A stretch of 45,438 nt of DNA, taken from Amycolatopsis thailandensis. GTDB taxonomy: Bacteria; Actinomycetota; Actinomycetes; Mycobacteriales; Pseudonocardiaceae. This document shows positions 25,908-33,888 of the stretch, in pieces. Both the position numbers and the translations under genes were made by a program. The notes below the pieces were generated by a model. That model was not told the origin of the DNA, did not search any database, and was given only the letters and a program-made list of their open reading frames with translations. The stretch covers positions 1 to 45,438 of the forward strand of contig NZ_NMQT01000064.1 in NCBI RefSeq assembly GCF_002234405.1, written 5' to 3'. Position 1 is the first letter of the stretch. Each line of letters begins with the position of its first letter.

Positions 25908-28900
25908 ATGCAATCCTGGGCAAAGCGCGGACTCCAGACCGCGTTGGTCACGGGTGGGCTGTTGATGCTGGGCACCGGCATCGCTTCCGCTGACGAACAG
26001 GTCAACCCGGACACCCCGGCCTCCCCGCTCGACGCGAACGTCACCGTTCCCATCGAGATCGACAACAACGCCGTCGGCACGCCGCTGGGCCAGGCCGACA
26101 TCCCCGGCTACAAGGGTGAGGTCAGCACCAAGGCCGTCACCAAGCCGGTTTCCGACGCGATCGACGGCGTCACCTCGCCCGGCAGCAGCACCGACGGCAT
26201 CGGCGGAGGGCTCCCCAGCCTCTCCGGCAAGAACGCCGTCCCCGCGCCGCTGGCCGCGAAGGACTCGGCCCGTCAGGTCAGCGGTGGGCTGACCGGTGGT
26301 GGGTTCACCACCACGGACGACATCCTCAAGGGCAACAAGGTCGTCGGCGACGTCGTCGTCCCGATCCAGATCGTCGACAACGCCATCGGCGTGATCGGCG
26401 ACGCCGAGGTCGAGGGCGGCAGCCACGACCAGACGTGGTCGCACAACCAGGACATCGAGACCACCGGTGAGGACTCCAGCCTCGCCGGGAACGTCGTGTC
26501 CCTGGACTGGGCGCTGCCCGTGCAGATCGCCGGCAACGCCGGTGGGCTCGCCGGTGGCACCGGGCGCGTGGTCGGCGGTTCCGCGAGCCAGAGCACCACC
26601 GAGACCGGCAACATCACCACCGACGGCGAGGGCTCCGCCCTTTCCGGCAACGTGGTGGCCGGTCAGTTCGCCACCCCGGTCCAGGTCACCGGCAACGCCG
26701 CGTCCTGGATCATCGGCAACGCCAACAGCTCCGGCTACGAGGCCGAGACCGACGCCACCTCCGGCGGCTGGGTCGAGACCGACGGTGACGACAGCGCGCT
26801 GGGCGGCAACGTCGGCGCGGTGCCGATCGCCCTCCCGGTGAAGGTGAACGACAACGCGGCGGCCGCGCACGGCTCGCTCGCGAACTCGAACAGCAGCTCC
26901 GCGGCGGACGCGCAGGCCGGCGACACCACGCCCGGCTGGAGCAACGTCCCCAGCTACGTGCAGACCTCCGGCGAGGACTCGGCCGTCGCGGGCAACGCGA
27001 TCGTGCCGCAGACCGCGGACGTCGCGAACGTCGGCGGCGTGGCCGCCAGCTGGGTCGGCCTGGCCAACACCGGCAAGGACGGCGGCACCAGCCACTCCAG
27101 CGTCGTCGATGCCGGTGGCTTCGTCAGCTCCGAGGGCGAAGGCTCCGCGGGCGGCGGCAACATCGTCGACCCGGCCGTGGCGGCCCCGGTCGAGGTGACC
27201 TGCATCGCGGGCACCTACATCGGCAACGTGTCCTCCACCTCGTGCGAGAACACCGTCGACGCGAACGCCGGCAACGGCAGCCACACCACGGGTGACGACT
27301 CCACCCTCGCGGGCAACGTCGTCAACACCCAGGCCGCGCTGGCCCCCGAGGTCTACGGCGTCGGTGGCTCGCACATCGGCCAGGCCGTCGCCGAGGCGAC
27401 CGAGACCAAGACCGTGACCGCCGGCGGGTACGACGGCACCACGGGCAACGACTCGTCCGGCTCGGGCAACATCGTCCAGGTCCCGGCCGCGGTTCCGGCC
27501 GAGGTCTTCGGTGTGGGCGGCTCGTTCATCGGTCAGGGCTCCGGCTCGGCCGACGAGACCAAGGTCGTCTCCGGTGGTGGCGGCGGGAACACCGCCGACG
27601 ACAACGGCTTCCTCAGCTCCAACCTGGGCACCGTGCCGGTTTCGCTGCCGGTGCAGGCCTTCGGGATCGGTGGCGCGTTCATCGGTCAGGGCCACGGCGG
27701 CGCGGACGGCGACACCACCTCGAACGCGGGCGGCGACGTCCACGCGACCGGTGACAACGGCGCGGGCTCGGGCAACCTGGTCTACGGCCCGGTCTCCCTG
27801 CCGGTCCAGGCGCACAACTTCGCCGCGGTGCTCGGCGGAATCGCCTCGGGCGAGGGCTCGAACCTGACCGACTCGGCGGCCGGCGGCGACGCCACCGCCA
27901 ACGGTGACGAAGGCGCCCTGGCGGGCAACATCGTCCAGACGCCGGTCGGCGGCACCGTCCCGGTGACCGGCCTCGGCGCCGCCGCGGCGGGCATCGCCAA
28001 GGGCAACAGCGTGAACGACGTCATGTCGGCGGCCGGTGGCGACGCCACCACCACCGGTGACGAAGGCGCGGTCTCGGGCAACATCATCGGCGCGCAGGCG
28101 CTGCCGATCGTGCCCGTCACGCACGACGCGGTCGCGGCCGCCGGTATCGCCGACGCCGTCGGCTCCGACACCGTCGACGCCACCTCGGGTGGCGACGTCG
28201 AGACCTCGGGCACCGAAGGATCGCTCTCGGGCAACATCCTCGACATCCCGGTCGCGGCCGTTCCGGAGGTGTTCGGCGACGCCATCGCGGCGGCCGGCGG
28301 CGTCTCCGAGACCGACGCGGACAGCATGATCGACGGCCAGGCCGGCGGCGACAGCATCACCGACGGCAGTGGAGAGGCCCTGTCGGGCTTCAACTTCCAC
28401 CACCCGCTGGTGTTCTCGGTTCCGCTGAACGAGCTCGAGATCCCGGTGCTGGCCATCGCGGACGAGAACTCGACCGACAACACCGAGATCAACGACGAGG
28501 AGTACACCCGCGCCTTCACCGACACGGTGGGCTCGGAGATGCCGATCGACGCGCTGCCCACCCTGCCCTTCGGCGCCCCCGCGCTGAACGGTGCCGGTGC
28601 CATGCCGTCCACCCCGGCGATCGGTGGCGCCCGCGCCGACGGTCCCCAGCTGGGTGGCCTGCAGGCCGGTCTGTCCGCCCTGAAGGGGCTGACGGCTCTC
28701 CCGACGCAGATGCCGAAGGCGGACCTGCCCGAGCTGCCCGGCACCCCGGCGCTGCCCGGTGTCCCGGCCCTGCCGAAGACCCCGGCCCTGCCCGGTGACG
28801 CCGCTCGTGCGGACGCCCCCAAGGTCGCGCAGCTGCCGGCCCTCCCGGCGCTGAACGGCCTGCCCACCGTCGGCAAGCTGCCGGTGCAGCTCCCCACGGC

Positions 28901-29126
28901 CGGCGCCCTGCCGACCGCGGGCGCTCTGCCCACCGCGGGTGCGCTCCCGACCGCCGGCGCGCTGCCGGTGCAGCTGCCCACCGCGGGCACGCTGCCGGTC
29001 GTGAACAACACCCCGGCGATGCCGACCGCGCAGGTCCCGGCTCTGGCGAACGTCGACTCGTCGCCGCTGAGCATGTTCCAGCGTTTCATCGGCACCCTGA
29101 CCGGCAAGAAGTTCCACACCATGTGA
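25908..29126 (+). CDS. Very large secreted chaplin-like repeat protein
   Basis: 1072 aa from ATG 25908, which has AAGGAG 9 nt upstream; ATG 25890 in frame is the alternative. The signal peptide (MQSWAKRGLQTALVTGGLLM, then LGTGIASA) ends near 30. About 13 repeats of 51-62 residues run from ~140 to ~840. Each has the core (L/G)xGN(V/I)V followed by ~8 residues, PV(Q/E)V, GN or G-G, and IG, then a Gly/Asp/Ser/Thr-rich linker ending T-G-(E/D)-D-S. The core resembles the chaplin domain (SGNxVQxPVxxPVxVCGNxxxxIG). Only one repeat keeps Cys (432 and 446). The C-terminus (~885-1072) is Leu/Pro-rich with PTAGALP repeats. No sortase signal is seen. Probably assembles at the hyphal or spore surface (inference). 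Confidence 0.82.
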   Translation: MQSWAKRGLQTALVTGGLLMLGTGIASADEQVNPDTPASPLDANVTVPIEIDNNAVGTPLGQADIPGYKGEVSTKAVTKPVSDAIDGVTSPGSSTDGIGGGLPSLSGKNAVPAPLAAKDSARQVSGGLTGGGFTTTDDILKGNKVVGDVVVPIQIVDNAIGVIGDAEVEGGSHDQTWSHNQDIETTGEDSSLAGNVVSLDWALPVQIAGNAGGLAGGTGRVVGGSASQSTTETGNITTDGEGSALSGNVVAGQFATPVQVTGNAASWIIGNANSSGYEAETDATSGGWVETDGDDSALGGNVGAVPIALPVKVNDNAAAAHGSLANSNSSSAADAQAGDTTPGWSNVPSYVQTSGEDSAVAGNAIVPQTADVANVGGVAASWVGLANTGKDGGTSHSSVVDAGGFVSSEGEGSAGGGNIVDPAVAAPVEVTCIAGTYIGNVSSTSCENTVDANAGNGSHTTGDDSTLAGNVVNTQAALAPEVYGVGGSHIGQAVAEATETKTVTAGGYDGTTGNDSSGSGNIVQVPAAVPAEVFGVGGSFIGQGSGSADETKVVSGGGGGNTADDNGFLSSNLGTVPVSLPVQAFGIGGAFIGQGHGGADGDTTSNAGGDVHATGDNGAGSGNLVYGPVSLPVQAHNFAAVLGGIASGEGSNLTDSAAGGDATANGDEGALAGNIVQTPVGGTVPVTGLGAAAAGIAKGNSVNDVMSAAGGDATTTGDEGAVSGNIIGAQALPIVPVTHDAVAAAGIADAVGSDTVDATSGGDVETSGTEGSLSGNILDIPVAAVPEVFGDAIAAAGGVSETDADSMIDGQAGGDSITDGSGEALSGFNFHHPLVFSVPLNELEIPVLAIADENSTDNTEINDEEYTRAFTDTVGSEMPIDALPTLPFGAPALNGAGAMPSTPAIGGARADGPQLGGLQAGLSALKGLTALPTQMPKADLPELPGTPALPGVPALPKTPALPGDAARADAPKVAQLPALPALNGLPTVGKLPVQLPTAGALPTAGALPTAGALPTAGALPVQLPTAGTLPVVNNTPAMPTAQVPALANVDSSPLSMFQRFIGTLTGKKFHTM
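26325..28379 (+). repeat. In-frame chaplin-like repeat array, 153-nt period
   Basis: Repeat cores begin at 26325, 26481, 26640, 26799, 26985, 27150, 27306, 27459, 27612, 27765, 27918, 28071 and 28224. Spacing from 27306 to 28224 is exactly 153 nt (51 codons) each time. Earlier units are 156-186 nt with longer linkers. Units differ too much at DNA level to be a recent duplication, so the period is kept by selection on the protein. Confidence 0.85.
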
Positions 29127-29160
29127 ACCTGCCAGTCGGCTAGCGCCACTGAATGAACCG

Positions 29161-29200
29161 AAGCGGGCCCGGGAGTCACTCCCGGGCCCGCTTTGTGTCC
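29161..29200 (+). terminator. Strong intrinsic terminator after the chaplin-like gene
   Basis: AAGCGGGCCCGGGA (29161-29174) and TCCCGGGCCCGCTT (29180-29193) form a perfect 14-bp stem with loop GTCAC. TTTGTGT follows. It begins 34 nt after the stop at 29126 and is the best terminator in the window. Confidence 0.88.
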
Positions 29201-29211
29201 TGTCCAAGGAC

Positions 29212-29294
29212 GGGCTGAAGGGCGCTTTCCCCGCATGCGATGCGACGAAAGCGCCCTTCGCCTCGTCAGAAGCGGGGAAAGTCCCCTTCAGCCC
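29212..29294. repeat. Nested, mutually exclusive inverted repeat
   Basis: GAAGGGCGCTTTC (29217-29229) is a perfect 13-bp complement of GAAAGCGCCCTTC (29247-29259). The same left arm, extended to 29212-29234, also pairs with 29272-29294 (GCGGGGAAA, 3 poorly matched nt, CCCTTCAGCCC) at 11+9 positions. The arms are thus three related modules, and only one pairing can form at a time. It looks like a dispersed intergenic palindrome family rather than a gene. Confidence 0.6.
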
Positions 29295-29302
29295 ACGGCC
29301 GC

Positions 29303-30496
29303 TCAGTCGGACCCGGGAGTGAACAGCGCGTCCTGGGCCGCGCCCATCGCGGTCAGCACCGCGCCTTCCAGCACCCCGCTCCCGCCGACGGTCCCCGCCC
29401 GCACCTCGGTCCGCAGCGGTGAGATCTCCGCGAGCCTGCCGCTGACCCGGGCCGCCAGCGCGTCGCCACCCGCGCGGCCGATCTCGCCGCCGAGCACGAC
29501 GCAGCCCGGGTCCAGCACCGCGGTGACCGCGGCCGCGCCGATCGCGATCCGCTCCGCGACGATCTTCAGGAACTCCTCGGCGCCCGCGTCGATCGCGTAG
29601 CCGACGGCCGCGGCGGCCGCTTCGGCGTTGTCGGCCGGCGAAGCGGGGATGCCGTGCTCGCGGGCGAGTTCGCAGAACGCGGCACTGCCCGCCAAGGTGT
29701 GGAAGCCGCCGTCGCAGTCGGTCGCCGTCGGGAGCCGTCCGGGGCCCAGCATCGGCAGGAACCCGATCTCGCCCGCGCCGCCCGACGCGCCCCGCCGCAG
29801 CGAACCGTCGAGGACGACGGCCGCGCCGACGCCGAAACCGAGCCACAGCAGGACGAAAGTGTCGCGGCCGCGGGCGGCGCCGAGCCGCTGTTCGGCGGCG
29901 GCCGCGAGGTTGACCTCGTTCTCCAGCAGTACCGGGACACCCTGCCGCCGCCGGAGTTCGTCGACGAGTTTCCCGTGCCACGCGGGCAGTCCGCCGGCCG
30001 GTCGCAGACCGCCGGTCGCCGGGTCGACCAGGCCGGGAGCGCCGACGGCGATCGTGTGCAGCGCGGTCGCGCCCGCTTCGGCGGTGGTGGCCTCCAGCAG
30101 GGCGATCGCCCGCTCGACGGCCACGTCGGTGTCGACGTCCAGCGCGAACGGCAACGAAGCCTCCGCCCGGGTCTGTCCGAGCAGGTCCGCGACCGAAACG
30201 GCCATCCCGTGGGTGCGGACGTCGAGACCGGCGAGGTACGCGCGGTCGGCGACGATGCCGTACAGCTTCGCGTTCGGCCCGCGGCGTTCCGCGCCCGCTT
30301 CGCCGACGATCTCGATCAGCCCAGCGTCCTGAAGCCGCTCGACCAGGTCGGCGACGGTCGGCCGGGAGAGCCCGGTCAACGTCTTGAGCTGGGCGGCCGT
30401 CAGCGAGCCCTCGCGTTGGAGCAGGTCGAGGGCAAGGCGGTCGTTGATGGCCCGCGCGGTACTCGGGGAGGCGGACGGCATCCGGATGGCACTCAC
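29303..30496 (-). CDS. ROK-family transcriptional regulator (NagC/XylR type)
   Basis: 397 aa. The N-terminal winged helix (about 15-70) reads INDRLALDLLQREGSLTAAQLKTLTGLSRPTVADLVERLQDAGLI in outline. The ROK sugar-kinase-like domain follows, with the ATP-like DVRTHGMAVSVADLLG and GAPGLVDPATGGL, and the core VLLENEVNLAAAAEQRLGAA. The zinc-site region is altered: the usual CxCGxxGC is replaced by ATDCDGGFHTLAG, so metal binding may be lost. ROK repressors respond to sugars or sugar phosphates. A GGGAGGA lies 7 nt before the GTG at 30496. It diverges from a sugar-type MFS gene with an inverted repeat between, the likely operator. Confidence 0.9.
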   Translation of the reverse strand: MSAIRMPSASPSTARAINDRLALDLLQREGSLTAAQLKTLTGLSRPTVADLVERLQDAGLIEIVGEAGAERRGPNAKLYGIVADRAYLAGLDVRTHGMAVSVADLLGQTRAEASLPFALDVDTDVAVERAIALLEATTAEAGATALHTIAVGAPGLVDPATGGLRPAGGLPAWHGKLVDELRRRQGVPVLLENEVNLAAAAEQRLGAARGRDTFVLLWLGFGVGAAVVLDGSLRRGASGGAGEIGFLPMLGPGRLPTATDCDGGFHTLAGSAAFCELAREHGIPASPADNAEAAAAAVGYAIDAGAEEFLKIVAERIAIGAAAVTAVLDPGCVVLGGEIGRAGGDALAARVSGRLAEISPLRTEVRAGTVGGSGVLEGAVLTAMGAAQDALFTPGSD

Positions 30497-30517
30497 CGTT
30501 GGATCCTCCCAGAATTA

Positions 30518-30542
30518 ATTATCAGGTTCCCTTCCTGATAGT
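30518..30542. promoter_or_regulatory. Putative ROK operator between regulator and MFS gene
   Basis: TATCAGG (30520-30526) and CCTGATA (30534-30540) are perfect 7-bp arms with a 7-nt AT-poor spacer. One more pair extends each side at 8 of 9 positions. It lies in the 72-bp divergent region, about 30 bp from each start. Confidence 0.65.
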
Positions 30543-30568
30543 TTACGCTGTCGTCGTCGAGTCGTCTC

Positions 30569-31753
30569 ATGGACCTTGGGGGCCCAGTGACCAACACAGT
30601 GGAAACCGTCGGTGCGCCGACGCGGCGGGTGCGGCAGGCGCGGGTCGCCATCGCCGCCGTCTTCGCCGTGCACGGCGCGGTGACCGGCAGTTTCGCCACC
30701 CGGATCCCGTGGATCCAGGAACACGCGGGGATCAGTGCGGGCCAGCTCGGCCTCGCGCTCGCCTTCCCCGCCATCGGTGCCTCGCTGACCATGCCGCTCG
30801 CCGCGCGGATCGGGCACCGGCTCGGCGGCAGGCTGGGGCTTCGGGTGCTGCTGGCGTACTGGACGCTGGCGCTGATCCTCCCGTCCCTGGCGGGAAACCT
30901 CTTCACCCTGTGCCTCGCGCTGTTCGTCATGGGCACCGCGGCCGGCACCTCGGACGTGCTGATGAACGCCCTCGGCGTCGACGTCGAGGCGAAGATGGGC
31001 AAGTCGGTCATGTCGGGGCTGCACGGGATGTGGACCACCGGCGCGCTCGTCGGCTCCGCGGCGGGCACGCTCGCCGCGCATGCCGCGTTGGACGCCCGTA
31101 TCCACTTCGCGATCGCGTCCGCGGTGCTCACCATCGCCGGGGCGCTCATCTGTCAGGGCGTGTTCGACGTCCGCAGCGCGCCCGACGAGAACCCGCCGCC
31201 GCGGTTCGCGCTGCCGCCGAAGTCGGCCGTGATCATCGGTGCCGTCGCGTTCTGCGCCGTCTTCGCCGAGGGGGCGAGCCTCGACTGGTCCGCCGTCTAC
31301 CTGCGCGACGTCCTCGGCACTTCGCCGGGCATCGCGGCCGCTTCGACCACCGCGTTCACCTGCACGATGGCGGTCGCCCGCCTCTCCGGTGACGCGCTGG
31401 TGCGGCGCTTCGGTTCGGTCAAGACCGTCCGCACGGGTGGCGCTTTCGCGACGGCCGGCGGGCTGATGGTCGTCTTCGCCGCCCATCCGGTGATGGCGAT
31501 GGCCGGGTTTGGGCTGATCGGGCTCGGCGTCTCCGTCGTGGTGCCGCTCGCCTTCGCGGCGGCCGGGCGCAGCGGGCCGACGCCGAGCCAGTCGATCGCG
31601 GGCGTCGCGACCATCACCTACTCCTCGGGGCTCGTCGCGCCGTCGCTGATCGGCGGGATCGCCGACCTGACGTCGCTGACGGTGTCCTTCGCGGTGGTCA
31701 CGCTGCTGGCGCTCGGCTTGGTGGCGGGCGCCGGCGTCCTTCGCTCCCGTTAG
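30569..31753 (+). CDS. MFS transporter (YbjJ/FucP-like) controlled by the ROK regulator
   Basis: 394 aa with twelve predicted membrane segments. The N-terminus holds AIAAVFAVHGAVTGSFATRIPWIQEHAGISAGQLGLALAFPAIGA in outline, the ATRIPWIQ/LGLALA pattern of the YbjJ-like MFS branch. LAARIGHRLGGRLGLRV is the motif A loop; GTAAGTSDVLMNALGVDVE lies at segments 4-5; EGASLDWSAVYLRD in the second half is also typical. Members are related to sugar permeases, and the divergent ROK gene supports a sugar or sugar-derived substrate. ATG 30569 is used; GTG 30587 is an alternative. Its TAG overlaps the stop of the convergent dioxygenase gene. Confidence 0.85.
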   Translation: MDLGGPVTNTVETVGAPTRRVRQARVAIAAVFAVHGAVTGSFATRIPWIQEHAGISAGQLGLALAFPAIGASLTMPLAARIGHRLGGRLGLRVLLAYWTLALILPSLAGNLFTLCLALFVMGTAAGTSDVLMNALGVDVEAKMGKSVMSGLHGMWTTGALVGSAAGTLAAHAALDARIHFAIASAVLTIAGALICQGVFDVRSAPDENPPPRFALPPKSAVIIGAVAFCAVFAEGASLDWSAVYLRDVLGTSPGIAAASTTAFTCTMAVARLSGDALVRRFGSVKTVRTGGAFATAGGLMVVFAAHPVMAMAGFGLIGLGVSVVVPLAFAAAGRSGPTPSQSIAGVATITYSSGLVAPSLIGGIADLTSLTVSFAVVTLLALGLVAGAGVLRSR

Positions 31754-32520
31754 TCGAACTGGAGGGAGCGCTTGGCGAGGCCGTGCCAGTAGCCGTCGAT
31801 GACGGTTTCGCCCTTCCCCTCCGACGAGCTCGCGCCGAGCGAGACGAACAACGGCGCGAAGTGTTCGATCCTGGGGTGCGCGAGCGCCGCGGCGGGGGCC
31901 TTGTGCTGGAAGTCCAGCAACGCGTCGAGGTCGCCGTCGCGCAGGGTTTCCGCACCCCAGTGGTCGAATTCGCTCGACCACGACGGCGGCGCCCCGTCGG
32001 TGCCGTCGGTCTGGCTCAGCGCGCTCAGGTTGTGCGTGAAGAAGCCGCTGCCGATGATCAGCACGCCCTCGTCGCGCAGCGGCGCGAGCTTCCGGCCGAG
32101 GTCGAACAGCTCCCGCGGGTCCAGCGACGGCATGGACACCTGGAGCACCGGGACGTCGGCGTCCGGGTACATCTCCACGAGCGGGACGTACGCGCCGTGG
32201 TCGAGACCGCGGTCGGGCGCGTCGTGGACCGGGGTCTCCGGCGAGCGGAGGAGTTTCCGCACCTTGTCCGCCAGCTGGGGAGCGCCGGGCGCGGCGTATT
32301 TCACCTGGTAGTAGTGCTCGGGGAAGCCCCAGAAGTCGTAGACCAGCGGCACCGTGGTGGTGGCGCCGAGGGTCAGCGGTGCCTCTTCCCAGTGCGCGGA
32401 GACGACGAGGATCGCCTTCGGCTTTTCGAGGTCCGCCGACCAGCCGGCGAGCTGGCGGGTCCAAGTGGCGTCGTCGGCGAGCGGCGGCGCGCCGTGGCTG
32501 AGGTAGAGCACCGGCGTCAT
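31750..32520 (-). CDS. LigB-type class III extradiol dioxygenase (DODA-like)
   Basis: 256 aa. It should open catechol-type rings with non-heme Fe(II) or Zn. Metal-ligand His candidates are in YLSHGAPPL near residue 10, VVSAHWEEAP near 45, the stretch GLDHGAYVPLVEMYP near 110 and the FTHNL near 165; these correspond to the conserved His of the DOPA 4,5-dioxygenase family. The segment YDFWGFPEHYYQVKYAAPG is a family hallmark, and the C-terminal RIEHFAPLFVSLGA carries another conserved His. GGAG precedes the ATG by 5 nt. A TTGAA-TTCAA site lies upstream, next to MarR-type genes. The real substrate could be a phenolic toxin or drug rather than DOPA. Confidence 0.92.
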   Translation of the reverse strand: MTPVLYLSHGAPPLADDATWTRQLAGWSADLEKPKAILVVSAHWEEAPLTLGATTTVPLVYDFWGFPEHYYQVKYAAPGAPQLADKVRKLLRSPETPVHDAPDRGLDHGAYVPLVEMYPDADVPVLQVSMPSLDPRELFDLGRKLAPLRDEGVLIIGSGFFTHNLSALSQTDGTDGAPPSWSSEFDHWGAETLRDGDLDALLDFQHKAPAAALAHPRIEHFAPLFVSLGASSSEGKGETVIDGYWHGLAKRSLQFD

Positions 32521-32535
32521 GTCTGCTCCAAGTGT

Positions 32536-32547
32536 TTGAACTTTCAA
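32536..32547. promoter_or_regulatory. MarR-type operator upstream of the dioxygenase
   Basis: TTGAA (32536-32540), CT, TTCAA (32543-32547). This short dyad resembles MhqR/YodB-type and other MarR sites at catechol dioxygenase genes. It lies 15 nt upstream of the start codon at 32520. Confidence 0.5.
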
Positions 32548-32580
32548 CTACCAGGATAGACGACGTCGCCGGGTTCCGCG

Positions 32581-32931
32581 TTATTCCCGCGCGAGGTTCG
32601 CCGCCATCCGCTCCAGTACGCCGACCGTCGTCCGGTATTCCTCGTCGCTGATGCCTTCGGTCGCGCGGGAACGGAACTCGCCGACCTTGGTCTTCAGCCG
32701 GAGATGTGCCTCCCGGCCGGCTTCGGTCAGGCCGCCCTCGTCGATCCAGCCGCGAGTCCGCAGATCCGTGGCGACCGCCCGCACGTCCCCGAAGGGTGAC
32801 AAGTCCTCGATGTCGATCGTGTTCAGCACCTGCCAGTGGCGACGGGTCAGTCCCTCGTCGGCGAAGACCTTTTCCATGGAAGATTCGAGGGCCTGGTGAA
32901 GGTGGGCGAACCAGAAGCCGATGGGTTTCAT
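32581..32931 (-). CDS. Small MarR-family winged-helix regulator
   Basis: 116 aa, shorter than typical MarR proteins (~140-150). The start MKPIGFWFAHLHQALESSMEKVF and EGLTRRHWQVLNTI match a MarR subgroup with HWQVLN. The wing reads LRTRGWIDEGGLTEAGREAHL. Between them only about 20 residues occupy the place of the helix-turn-helix, so part of the DNA-binding element seems shortened. GGAG 5 nt before the ATG (32931) sets the start. It lies between the dioxygenase gene and a divergent MarR gene. It may regulate one or both, or be partly degenerate. Confidence 0.75.
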   Translation of the reverse strand: MKPIGFWFAHLHQALESSMEKVFADEGLTRRHWQVLNTIDIEDLSPFGDVRAVATDLRTRGWIDEGGLTEAGREAHLRLKTKVGEFRSRATEGISDEEYRTTVGVLERMAANLARE

Positions 32932-32942
32932 GGATACTCCTT

Positions 32943-32975
32943 CATGTAGACGGCAACTACATGTAAAAGTACATG
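32943..32975. promoter_or_regulatory. CATGTA-repeat operator between divergent MarR genes
   Basis: CATGTA (32960-32965), AAAG, TACATG (32970-32975) is a perfect dyad. A further CATGTA lies at 32943-32948, and TACATGTA (32958-32965) is an 8-bp palindrome. The 63-bp region between the two MarR-type genes holds little else. Confidence 0.6.
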
Positions 32976-32994
32976 CAACTGGTGAGGATGGGCA

Positions 32995-33456
32995 ATGACG
33001 GACGCCGTGGCCGACGTGGAACGCGCGATGATCGCCATCCGGCGGAGTCAGGCGAGGCGGTCGCTGTCGAAACTCGCCCGCGATCGCGCCGAAGCGATGC
33101 CGGACCAGGCGGTTCAGGGCCTCCTCGACGCCGTGGAAGCGGCCGAGGAGAACGGCGAACCCGGCACCGTCACCAGCCTCGCGGCGGCGCTGACCATCGA
33201 CCAGCCGCGCGCGAGCCGTCTGGTCGCGCGGGCGGTCGAGGACGGTTTCCTCCGGCGCGAAGCCGATCAGCGCGACGGCCGCCGGGCCGTTCTCGTGCTC
33301 ACCGAGACCGGGCGCGCCGCGGTGACGCGTATGCACGAATTCCGCCGTTCGGTGTTCGCCGAGGCGATGGCGGACTGGCCGGACGCGGACCGTGCCGAGT
33401 TCGCCCGGCTGCTCACCTCGTTCGTCCGGAACTACGGCGCGCTCGGCGTGAAGTAG
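32995..33456 (+). CDS. MarR-family transcriptional regulator
   Basis: 153 aa, full length for the family. An N-terminal dimer helix (VERAMIAIRRSQARRSLSKLARD) is followed by the wHTH at about 40-110: VTSLAAALTIDQPRASRLVARAVEDGFL, then the wing RREADQRDGRRAVLVLTETG, and the C-terminal dimer helices. GAGG lies 8 nt before the ATG. Its gene is divergent from the short MarR-type gene and shares the CATGTA operator region, so autoregulation is likely. Its 3' end overlaps the convergent VOC gene by 25 nt. Target genes probably include the LigB dioxygenase (inference from position). Confidence 0.88.
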   Translation: MTDAVADVERAMIAIRRSQARRSLSKLARDRAEAMPDQAVQGLLDAVEAAEENGEPGTVTSLAAALTIDQPRASRLVARAVEDGFLRREADQRDGRRAVLVLTETGRAAVTRMHEFRRSVFAEAMADWPDADRAEFARLLTSFVRNYGALGVK

Positions 33457-33803
33457 TTGACCAGGTTGCCGTCGGGGTCGCGGAACAGCAGGGACCGGTT
33501 CCCCCACGGCATCGTGGTCGGCTCCTGGACGATCTCGGCCAGGTCCGCCAGCCGCGCGTACTCCCTGTCGACGTCCTCGACCCGGAATTCGAGGATCGCG
33601 GTCCGGTTCGACTCCGGCACCGCGGCGGCGCCGCCGAACAGGGTCATCGTCTCGGCGCTGCCGATCGCCAAGGTGCACGACGGGCCGACGAGCTCGGCGA
33701 ACTGCTCGGCCCGCCACCGCGCGTCGAGGCCGGTCGCCTTCTCGTAGAACCCGGCGAGCCGGGCGACGTCGTGGGTGATCACGCGGACGGAAACGAACTG
33801 CAT
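33432..33803 (-). CDS. VOC-superfamily protein (glyoxalase/bleomycin-resistance-like)
   Basis: 123 aa, a single VOC domain of two beta-alpha-beta-beta-beta modules. Module 1: MQFVSVRVITHDVARLAGFYEKATGLDARW; module 2: AILEFRVEDVDREYARLADL then SLLFRDPDGNLVNYFTPSAP, whose DPDGNLV is the common VOC ending. VOC proteins bind a divalent metal or sequester drugs; the His and Glu ligands are less complete here than in true glyoxalase I, so a lyase role is doubtful. AAAGGA lies 8 nt before the ATG at 33803. It diverges from the WYL regulator gene, with a perfect 10-bp inverted repeat between them, and overlaps the MarR gene at its 3' end. Confidence 0.87.
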   Translation of the reverse strand: MQFVSVRVITHDVARLAGFYEKATGLDARWRAEQFAELVGPSCTLAIGSAETMTLFGGAAAVPESNRTAILEFRVEDVDREYARLADLAEIVQEPTTMPWGNRSLLFRDPDGNLVNYFTPSAP

Positions 33804-33852
33804 GGCTGGTCCTTTCGAGGCCGGAAAGCGGAACACCGGCCACGCTAGGAGC

Positions 33853-33881
33853 AATACCGGGCAGGATCCGCCCGGTATTCT
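33853..33881. promoter_or_regulatory. Operator overlapping the leaderless WYL promoter
   Basis: AATACCGGGC (33853-33862) and GCCCGGTATT (33870-33879) are perfect 10-bp arms around a 7-nt spacer. TATTCT (33876-33881), the -10 of the WYL gene, lies on the right arm and is followed by 7 nt and the GTG. Autorepression, with the divergent VOC gene as co-target, is likely. Confidence 0.72.
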
Positions 33882-33888
33882 CGGGGCT

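Noticed and set aside
26325..28379. Regular 153-nt repeats as a possible CRISPR or DNA-level tandem array
   Set aside because: Units are in frame, diverged at the DNA level, and lie wholly within a protein-coding gene with conserved residues at fixed positions.
25701..29981. Very long minus-strand frame (1426 codons) opposite the chaplin-like gene
   Set aside because: Composition mirrors the repeat-rich plus-strand gene; no start, domain or signal peptide of its own. It runs through a terminator and into the ROK gene.
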